A DNA stretch of 11,711 bases from Candidatus Omnitrophota bacterium (GTDB taxonomy: Bacteria > Omnitrophota > Gorgyraeia > Gygaellales > Profunditerraquicolaceae), in NCBI GenBank assembly GCA_018814745.1, contig JAHIZC010000129.1, positions 1-11,711 of the forward strand, given 5' to 3'. Below are positions 7,009-11,711 of the stretch, in pieces. The notes beneath the pieces are model-generated. The model was given only the letters and a program-made list of their open reading frames with translations, did not search any database and was not told the origin of the DNA. How positions within the stretch are numbered: position 1 is the stretch's first letter; each line of letters opens with the position of its first letter. Position numbers and translations under genes: made by a program.

Positions 7009-7068
7009 CTAGATATGACTTGACAAGCCTTAATTTTACTAGTATATATGTAATTTACCTAGATATGA
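7009..7068 (+). promoter_or_regulatory. Sigma70-type promoter bracketed by CTAGATATGA repeats
   Basis: A -35 box TTGACA (7020-7025), a 17-base spacer and a -10 box TATATA (7043-7048) predict transcription starting near 7055. CTAGATATGA occurs exactly twice, at 7009-7018 just before the -35 and at 7059-7068 just after the predicted start. A looser relative, CTAGTATATATG, begins at 7039 across the -10. The three begin 30 and 20 bases apart, close to whole helical turns, so they could be operator sites on one DNA face. The -35 also lies in the short inverted repeat CTTG-A-CAAG (7019-7027). The helix-turn-helix protein encoded directly downstream is the obvious candidate ligand (inference). Confidence 0.7.
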
Positions 7069-7085
7069 ACAAGGAATGAGGCAAT

Positions 7086-7295
7086 ATGAACAGAAATAAT
7101 AAAGAGATTTGGACTACCAAGGAAGTTGCTGACTACCTTAATCTACATCCTCTCACTGTCCACAGGTATGCCCGCGAAGGCAAAATCCCTGCTTTTAAGA
7201 TCGGGACAGATTGGAGATTCCAGAAAAAACACATCGAGAGCTGGATTAAGGAAAAGGTCGCCTATAACCTTGAGTCTAATTCTCACAAAAAATAG
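7086..7295 (+). CDS. Small helix-turn-helix DNA-binding protein, excisionase/MerR-like
   Basis: A 69-residue protein made almost wholly of one winged helix domain of the excisionase-type HTH family. The helix-turn-helix is TTKEVADYLNLHPLTVHRYA (10-29), followed by the EGKIPAFKIGTDWRF wing (31-45) and a recognition tail KKHIESWI. This form is common in chromosomal regulators as well as in phage Xis. No integrase or attachment site is visible here, so a transcription regulator is favoured. It is the first gene after the terminator and has its own promoter with repeated sites, suggesting autoregulation and control of the acyltransferase-reductase genes downstream. GAGG precedes the ATG closely. 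A gap of 25 bases, containing the palindrome GTTATATAAC (7301-7310), separates it from the next gene. No effector domain is present, so any signal is unknown. Confidence 0.88.
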   Translation: MNRNNKEIWTTKEVADYLNLHPLTVHRYAREGKIPAFKIGTDWRFQKKHIESWIKEKVAYNLESNSHKK

Positions 7296-7300
7296 CTAAC

Positions 7301-7310
7301 GTTATATAAC
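7301..7310. repeat. 10-bp perfect palindrome GTTATATAAC before the acyltransferase gene
   Basis: GTTATATAAC equals its own reverse complement and sits in the 25-base gap, directly before the AAGGGG ribosome-binding site. It overlaps a second palindrome, TAACGTTA (7297-7304). It could be a protein-binding site or an internal -10-like element, but such a short AT-rich palindrome may be chance. Confidence 0.3.
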
Positions 7311-7320
7311 TTAAGGGGAT

Positions 7321-7914
7321 ATGTTCTATTATATAGCCAGGCCTATAGTTATAGCGATATTGAAACTGATCTTTAGGTTTAAGGTAGAAGGGTTGGAGAA
7401 CTTGCCTAGCAAAACCAACTTTATAGTAGTTGCTAATCATAGCAGTTATCTCGACCCTGTGCTGGTTGGGGCTGCAATACCTAGAAAGATCTACTGGATA
7501 ACGATGAGGTCTCTTTTTAGCTACCCCTGGTTACGATGGTTGATGGCGATTACGAGAACACTTCCTACGGGTGAGGCATCAAAAAGGGCAATTGATTTAC
7601 TGATGAAAGATAAATTCATCGGCATATTCCCGGAGGGAAAGCGTTCTGAGGACGGCAAACTCACAGAATTCAGAAGAGGAGCAGCGCTATTGGCAATTAA
7701 AACAGGCAGGCCGATTGTACCTTGCGCAATCCTGGGAGGATATGATGTCCTCTCAAAAAGAACTGTATTCTCGAGATTTGCACGCATAAAAGTAAAAATA
7801 GGAAAACCGACGTTTTTATCAAAAGAGTTTACGGATGTAATAGATGACCTGGCCCTACAGGAAGGTATTTTCGAAGTCAAGAACAGAATACAGGAGATGA
7901 TGCATGCCGGATAA
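7321..7914 (+). CDS. plsC: PlsC-family 1-acyl-sn-glycerol-3-phosphate acyltransferase
   Basis: Membrane-associated acyltransferase of the LPLAT family, which moves a fatty acyl group from ACP or CoA to a lysophosphatidate-like acceptor. The catalytic HX4D motif is NHSSYLD (H40, D45). The acceptor-phosphate motif is FPEGKRS (103-109), and PIVPCAI (131-137) is the usual fourth block. Residues 1-20 form a short hydrophobic amphipathic anchor (ARPIVIAILKLIFRF). The 197 residues match small bacterial PlsC proteins. AAGGGG lies about 5 bases before the ATG. It overlaps the reductase fusion by 11 bases. Its position suggests the acceptor may be a special lipid handled by this cluster rather than, or in addition to, ordinary phospholipid synthesis (inference). 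The acceptor cannot be read from the sequence. Confidence 0.92.
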   Translation: MFYYIARPIVIAILKLIFRFKVEGLENLPSKTNFIVVANHSSYLDPVLVGAAIPRKIYWITMRSLFSYPWLRWLMAITRTLPTGEASKRAIDLLMKDKFIGIFPEGKRSEDGKLTEFRRGAALLAIKTGRPIVPCAILGGYDVLSKRTVFSRFARIKVKIGKPTFLSKEFTDVIDDLALQEGIFEVKNRIQEMMHAG

Positions 7915-9493
7915 AGATTTAATCCATATAAAAGTTTCGCGTATTCTGCCCGCAGAAAAATGGAAAGTTATCCGCCTAATCACAAAAGTAAAAGACTTCC
8001 CTGCATTTGTGCCTTCCATAAAAGAGGTATCAGTCCTAAAAAAAACAAAGCATAAGTTGTTCACTAAATGGCGTGTGCAGATCAATCAAATACCAATCAG
8101 CTGGACTGAAGAAGACACTCTTGTACTTAAAGAAAACTATATCGCATTTAAAGCCATAGGAGGAGATTTAAGCCTATTCAAAGGAGAGTGGAGATTCTCC
8201 AAACATCCGCAAGGTACCCAGGTAGATGTAAATGTTGACTTAAAAGTCGGCATCCCGGCAATTACCGAGTTTGCCGATTCTTACGTTAAACAGATGCTTA
8301 CCCTTAACTTTGAGGCAATACTGAGCTCTGTAGAACGCCGTTTGATTTCAACAAAATATGCCAGTTACCGAAAAGGAGATACTAATAAAATAGCTGGTTT
8401 CGGTATTATCGGCCATTTATACAACTTTAACCATCTCGATAAATGCCTGAAGATGCTAAACCCCAGCTTTAAAATGCCTTCAAGGGAGTTTATCGGGCAG
8501 CTTTTCAATATTACTCCTTCCTTTAAACTCTATGATATCGTAGATTTTAAATCTCGAACCGGACAATCCGTTAATGGATGTTTTATAGTAGCTACATTCA
8601 TTCCGGATATGATGGAAAGAGACATCTGGTCAATATTCTCTAAAGTAGTTAGAGGCTGTAAGATTGCAGAGAAGCACGGAGTAGGAATAGTCAGTTTGGG
8701 TGGTTTTACCTCAATAGTAGCAGAAAGAATCGGAATCCAGATAACAGAAGAAGTTGATGTACCTGTTACAAGCGGCAACACCTTTACTGCCGCAATGGTA
8801 ATTGATGGAGTAGTAAAGGCGAGCATGCTTTTAGAAATTGACCTCGGGGCAGCAAAAGTAGCTATAATCGGTGGTACAGGAGATATCGGAAGTGGCTGTG
8901 CCCGGGTATTAGTAAGCAAGGTTAACCAGCTTATTATAACCGGCAGAACAAAATCAAATCTCAAGCGCCTGGGTAAAGAATTATCTAAAGAACGTAAGGC
9001 AAAAATCATAGCTACTACTGACAATGAAAAAGCAGTTAAGGATGCCGATATTATTATTGCTGCTGCAAGCGCTACTTCCTCAATCCTTCAAATTGACTGG
9101 TTTAAACCCGGGGCAATAATCTGCGACGTAGGCTACCCTAAGAATATCTCATATTCAGAAACAAGCCGGGATGACATTTTAGTTTTCTCCGGTGGCCTAA
9201 CAAAATCACCTACACCGATTAAATTTCCTATTGATATCGGTTTACCGGCAGCGGATACTATTTACGGTTGTTTCGCAGAGTCTATTATTCTGGCTTTAGA
9301 AAAGAGGTTTGAAAAGTTTAGTTTTGGAAGAGGGAACATAACAGCTGCTAAAATAGAAGAGATAAGAAACCTGGGCATTAAACACGGTTTTGAGGTATCT
9401 GATTTTTACTGGGGTAATAGACTGGTTGATAATTCAACAATAAATTGCATAAAAAAAGCAGGCTATAGATCAAAAAATGGAATTAAGTGCTGA
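7904..9493 (+). CDS. START/SRPBCC domain fused to long-chain acyl-ACP reductase (AAR-like)
   Basis: A 529-residue two-domain protein. Residues 1-150 resemble SRPBCC/cyclase-COQ10 proteins: IHIKVSRILPAEKWKVI, then DFPAFVPSIKEV, a beta-rich middle and a closing helix after ADSYVKQML, a fold that encloses lipids or polyketides. Residues 163-505 track cyanobacterial acyl-ACP reductase: FGIIGHL (166-172), FIPDMM (232-237), KHGVGIVSLGGFTSI (257-271), TSGNTFTA (289-296), nucleotide loop GGTGDIGS (323-330), GYPKN (410-414), GCFAES (455-460) and FGRGNIT (474-480). C456 aligns with the catalytic cysteine (C294) acylated in Synechococcus AAR, so reduction of acyl-ACP or acyl-CoA to a fatty aldehyde with NADPH is expected. 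A tail of about 25 residues follows. AGGAG lies 7 bases before the ATG. Overlaps plsC by 11 and the GMC gene by 17 bases. The fusion looks unusual to me; reductase identity is confident, substrate is not. Confidence 0.88.
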   Translation: MPDKDLIHIKVSRILPAEKWKVIRLITKVKDFPAFVPSIKEVSVLKKTKHKLFTKWRVQINQIPISWTEEDTLVLKENYIAFKAIGGDLSLFKGEWRFSKHPQGTQVDVNVDLKVGIPAITEFADSYVKQMLTLNFEAILSSVERRLISTKYASYRKGDTNKIAGFGIIGHLYNFNHLDKCLKMLNPSFKMPSREFIGQLFNITPSFKLYDIVDFKSRTGQSVNGCFIVATFIPDMMERDIWSIFSKVVRGCKIAEKHGVGIVSLGGFTSIVAERIGIQITEEVDVPVTSGNTFTAAMVIDGVVKASMLLEIDLGAAKVAIIGGTGDIGSGCARVLVSKVNQLIITGRTKSNLKRLGKELSKERKAKIIATTDNEKAVKDADIIIAAASATSSILQIDWFKPGAIICDVGYPKNISYSETSRDDILVFSGGLTKSPTPIKFPIDIGLPAADTIYGCFAESIILALEKRFEKFSFGRGNITAAKIEEIRNLGIKHGFEVSDFYWGNRLVDNSTINCIKKAGYRSKNGIKC

Positions 9494-10772
9494 TATAATT
9501 ATCGTCGGTTCAGGGGTAGGTGGAACTACTATAGCCAAAGAATTAGCTGGGGGTGGGAAAAAGATTTTGATTGTAGAAAAGGGCCGTTATTTTTCAGAAA
9601 AACAACTCGGTTCAGTAATTAATGGTCTTCAATTTTATGATAGGCAAGGTTTAAGAAGCAAAACAAAAGAGGGAATTTTTTACTACAGGACAATAATGGC
9701 CGGGGGGACATCGGTTGTAAGCTGTGCAAACGGGGTAAGGTCACTGGAAAAAAAATTCAAAAAAATGGGTATAGATCTAAGAGATGAATTTCGTGAGACT
9801 GAAAAAGAACTGGCTATTAAATCTGTCCCTAACAGATATCTTGGTAAAGGCACTAAAGAGATCATCAAAGCAGCGAATAGTCTCGGCATAACGATGAAAC
9901 CGATGCCAAAATTTATAAATTTTGGAAAATGTATTATGTGTGGAAATTGTTATCTAGGTTGTAATAAAGAGGCAAAATGGAGTGCTTTAGAATATTTGAA
10001 AAAGGCTCAAAAAAAGGGGGCTTCTTTATTAACGAGAATTGACGTTAAGAGGGTCATAGTTTCTAAGGGAAAGGCTATAGGAATAGAGTGCACTAATAAA
10101 ATTGGCCTAAAAATAAAGTTATTCGCAAAGATTATAATCCTTGCAGCGGGTGGAATTGAAACACCTATTATTTTACAAAATTCTGGAATTAAAGCAGGAC
10201 GGAAATTATTTTTAGACCTTTTTAACGTAACAATTGGACTAACCGAAGATAAAGGATTAACCAATGAGATTCCGATGGCAGCTATAAGCAACCATAAGGG
10301 ATTTGTTCTATCTCCTTTCATTGATAACCGTTTTGCTTTAGCCTCAACTATCCCTTTACCTTTAAGAAGAAATTTAAAACTAACTATGCATAGAAAACAT
10401 ATGCTGGGAATTATGGTAAAAATAGATGACGACTCTGTAGGAAGAGTTCATAAAAATGGTTTAATAGAGAAAAAGGTAACTCCTGCAGATAAATCCAAAT
10501 TAAATAAAGGTGTAAGACTTTCAAAAAAAATCTTAATTAAAGCAGGGGTTACCCCTAATACCATTATTACTACCAAAACCAGAGGCGCGCATCCCGGTGG
10601 CACGGCAGCTATAGGAGAAGTAGTAAATAAAAACTTGGAGACAAAAACACAAGGGCTTTTCGTCTGTGATGCTAGTGTTTTGCCGGTTTCTCCAGGGGTA
10701 CCTCCGATTGTAACCATAATTGCTTTGGGAAAGAGATTGAGTAAATTTTTAAACAAGCACTATCATTTTTAG
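9477..10772 (+). CDS. GMC-family FAD oxidoreductase with ferredoxin-like cysteine motif
   Basis: Glucose-methanol-choline family flavoprotein, probably oxidising an alcohol or lipid hydroxyl. The FAD loop GSGVGG is at 11-16, the acidic end of the next strand is in IVEKGR (32-37), and the flavin-site AGGTS at 75-79. The C-terminal block has the catalytic histidine H372 in GAHPGGTAAIG and DASVLPVSPGVPP (398-410). The second catalytic position (His or Asn in glucose and choline oxidases) reads as Pro here, which also occurs in some family branches. CIMCGNCYLGC (152-162) has CX2CX2CX3C spacing, as in ferredoxin [4Fe-4S] sites and in the long-chain alcohol oxidase branch. At 431 residues it is shorter than usual (500-550), with a reduced substrate domain. 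Its start lies 17 bases inside the reductase gene. Base composition turns AT-rich here. Substrate unknown; a fatty alcohol or aldehyde-derived lipid is the contextual guess. Confidence 0.87.
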   Translation: MELSADIIIVGSGVGGTTIAKELAGGGKKILIVEKGRYFSEKQLGSVINGLQFYDRQGLRSKTKEGIFYYRTIMAGGTSVVSCANGVRSLEKKFKKMGIDLRDEFRETEKELAIKSVPNRYLGKGTKEIIKAANSLGITMKPMPKFINFGKCIMCGNCYLGCNKEAKWSALEYLKKAQKKGASLLTRIDVKRVIVSKGKAIGIECTNKIGLKIKLFAKIIILAAGGIETPIILQNSGIKAGRKLFLDLFNVTIGLTEDKGLTNEIPMAAISNHKGFVLSPFIDNRFALASTIPLPLRRNLKLTMHRKHMLGIMVKIDDDSVGRVHKNGLIEKKVTPADKSKLNKGVRLSKKILIKAGVTPNTIITTKTRGAHPGGTAAIGEVVNKNLETKTQGLFVCDASVLPVSPGVPPIVTIIALGKRLSKFLNKHYHF

Positions 10773-10784
10773 AAAACCGTACTT

Positions 10785-11711
10785 ATGAAAAAGGTGAAAG
10801 CTTTATTTTCCAATATTATTGAACTATTTAAAAATGTTAAGTTCTTCGGATTTTCCTATCTATTGCGATTAGGAAAGGCAAAAAAAACCGCAGATCAAAT
10901 TATACCGGGATTCTTCCTTACCCATGTAGTAAATTGTTTGCTAAATGTAGGCTTTTTTGAAAAGATCAGTAATAAAGGAATGGTTAACTTAGAGCTATTT
11001 AGCAAAGAGAAAAATCTTGATAAAAGAATTTTGGAGTTACTCTGCGATTACCTATTTACGTTAAGAATATTAAAAAAGAATAAATTAGATTACTCTTTAA
11101 CTAAAAGAGGGAAGTTTATTATTGAAATGTTAAGCGGCGTTTTTCGCATCATATATTCATTTGAGGATATCTTTCATAATTTAGAATCATTGCTAAAAAA
11201 AGAAAAAAATGTAGATAAGAATGCCGTTATAAATAGAAAATTTGAAGCCAAAGGTACCGGCGAAACTGCTAAACTATTACCTTTCCCTATTATAATAGGA
11301 ATCATTAATAAACGTAAGTTAAATAGGGTTTTCGATATTGGGTGTGGTTCTGCTACACTTTTGATTGAATTATGTAAAAATAACTCCGAAATTATAGGCT
11401 ATGGGGTAGATAATTCGGCAGAGGCGATTAATTGTGGCAACGAACAAATAACGGAGGGCAATCTTAAAGGAAGAATTACGCTCTTCAAAGGAAACATTCT
11501 AAGGGATTTTGTAAATATAAGTGGTGAGTTGGACGATATTGATATAATAACTGCTACATTCGTATTACATGAATTGTTTTTTGAGCAGAAAGAAAAACTT
11601 ATAAATTTCTTGAAAGGACTGAGAGAAAGATTTAACAATAAGCCCTTGATGATTTGTGAAAATATAAAGCAGGGACAAAGAAGTTTATATAGCGATCCAG
11701 GGCTTTATTCA
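10785..11711 (+). CDS. SAM-dependent methyltransferase with N-terminal winged-helix region, 3'-truncated
   Basis: Open from the ATG at 10785 to the window end with no stop (309 codons), so the gene continues beyond. Residues 37-120 look like the winged-helix dimerisation part of plant- and polyketide-type O-methyltransferases: helix HVVNCLLNVGFFEKI, then LDKRILELLCDYL, and the wing YSLTKRGKFI. The Rossmann domain follows: motif I VFDIGCGSATLL (182-193), the acidic residue D209 in GVDNS that binds the SAM ribose, and TATFVLHEL (256-264) near the motif IV-V region. Twelve bases separate it from the GMC gene; there is no clear Shine-Dalgarno. It is very AT-rich (one line near 11041 has about 22 percent G+C). 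The acceptor is unknown; in this context a hydroxylated or enolic lipid product would fit (inference). C-terminal active-site residues are not visible. Confidence 0.82.
   Translation, partial: MKKVKALFSNIIELFKNVKFFGFSYLLRLGKAKKTADQIIPGFFLTHVVNCLLNVGFFEKISNKGMVNLELFSKEKNLDKRILELLCDYLFTLRILKKNKLDYSLTKRGKFIIEMLSGVFRIIYSFEDIFHNLESLLKKEKNVDKNAVINRKFEAKGTGETAKLLPFPIIIGIINKRKLNRVFDIGCGSATLLIELCKNNSEIIGYGVDNSAEAINCGNEQITEGNLKGRITLFKGNILRDFVNISGELDDIDIITATFVLHELFFEQKEKLINFLKGLRERFNNKPLMICENIKQGQRSLYSDPGLYS

Noticed and set aside
7086..7295. Phage excisionase marking a mobile element
   Set aside because: No integrase, attachment repeats or other phage genes are visible, and excisionase-type HTH domains are common in chromosomal regulators.
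8396..9418. Glutamyl-tRNA reductase or shikimate dehydrogenase for the C-terminal part of the fusion
   Set aside because: The Rossmann core is similar, but the IIGHL, FIPDM, KHG...GGFTSI, GYPKN and GCFAE blocks together match acyl-ACP reductase.
1..11711. CRISPR arrays, tRNA or rRNA genes, insertion sequences
   Set aside because: No regularly spaced repeats, RNA-gene-like stretches or transposase motifs were seen; nearly all sequence is accounted for by protein genes.

Overview
The window is bacterial, gene-dense and almost entirely plus-strand. It holds eleven complete protein genes plus two that run off the edges. Base composition by eye is moderate in the left two-thirds and clearly AT-rich in the last 2.2 kb. 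The gene content (type IV pilus retraction ATPase, an oxidative TCA segment, a lipoate module, a GMC oxidoreductase) fits a Gram-negative-type bacterium, perhaps an uncultured lineage such as Omnitrophota. That assignment is a low-confidence impression, since no rRNA or other phylogenetic marker is present.

Region 1 (1-6943) reads as one long operon for central carbon metabolism. It starts with the 3' part of a LeuC/aconitase-family large subunit, followed by pilT (the odd one out), the LeuD/aconitase-family small subunit, isocitrate dehydrogenase, malate dehydrogenase, dihydrolipoyl dehydrogenase, octanoyltransferase LipB and a free-standing 76-residue lipoyl domain. The dehydrogenase between the small subunit and malate dehydrogenase carries isocitrate-binding residues rather than isopropylmalate ones. 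The LeuCD-like pair is therefore most economically an aconitase: citrate to isocitrate to 2-oxoglutarate, with malate to oxaloacetate alongside. Lpd, LipB and the lipoyl carrier would serve a 2-oxoacid dehydrogenase whose E1 and E2 catalytic parts are not in this window. Genes overlap or nearly touch, except for a 66-base gap before the small subunit that contains a perfect 13-bp inverted repeat ending on the start codon.

Region 2 (6944-7085) is the only real boundary. It has a rho-independent terminator closing the operon, then a good sigma70-type promoter bracketed by direct repeats of CTAGATATGA.

Region 3 (7086-11711) appears to be a second operon. It contains a small excisionase/MerR-like helix-turn-helix protein, a PlsC-family acyltransferase, a fusion of a START/SRPBCC lipid-pocket domain with a cyanobacterial-type long-chain acyl-ACP reductase (AAR), a short GMC oxidoreductase with a ferredoxin-like cysteine motif, and a SAM-dependent methyltransferase cut by the window end. 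The acyltransferase, fusion and GMC genes overlap, and the methyltransferase follows after 12 bases. Together they suggest a pathway that reduces acyl-ACP or acyl-CoA to a fatty aldehyde and then modifies the product. No aldehyde-deformylating oxygenase is present in the window, so the usual cyanobacterial alkane outcome is not supported. This cluster is the best candidate here for an undescribed system.
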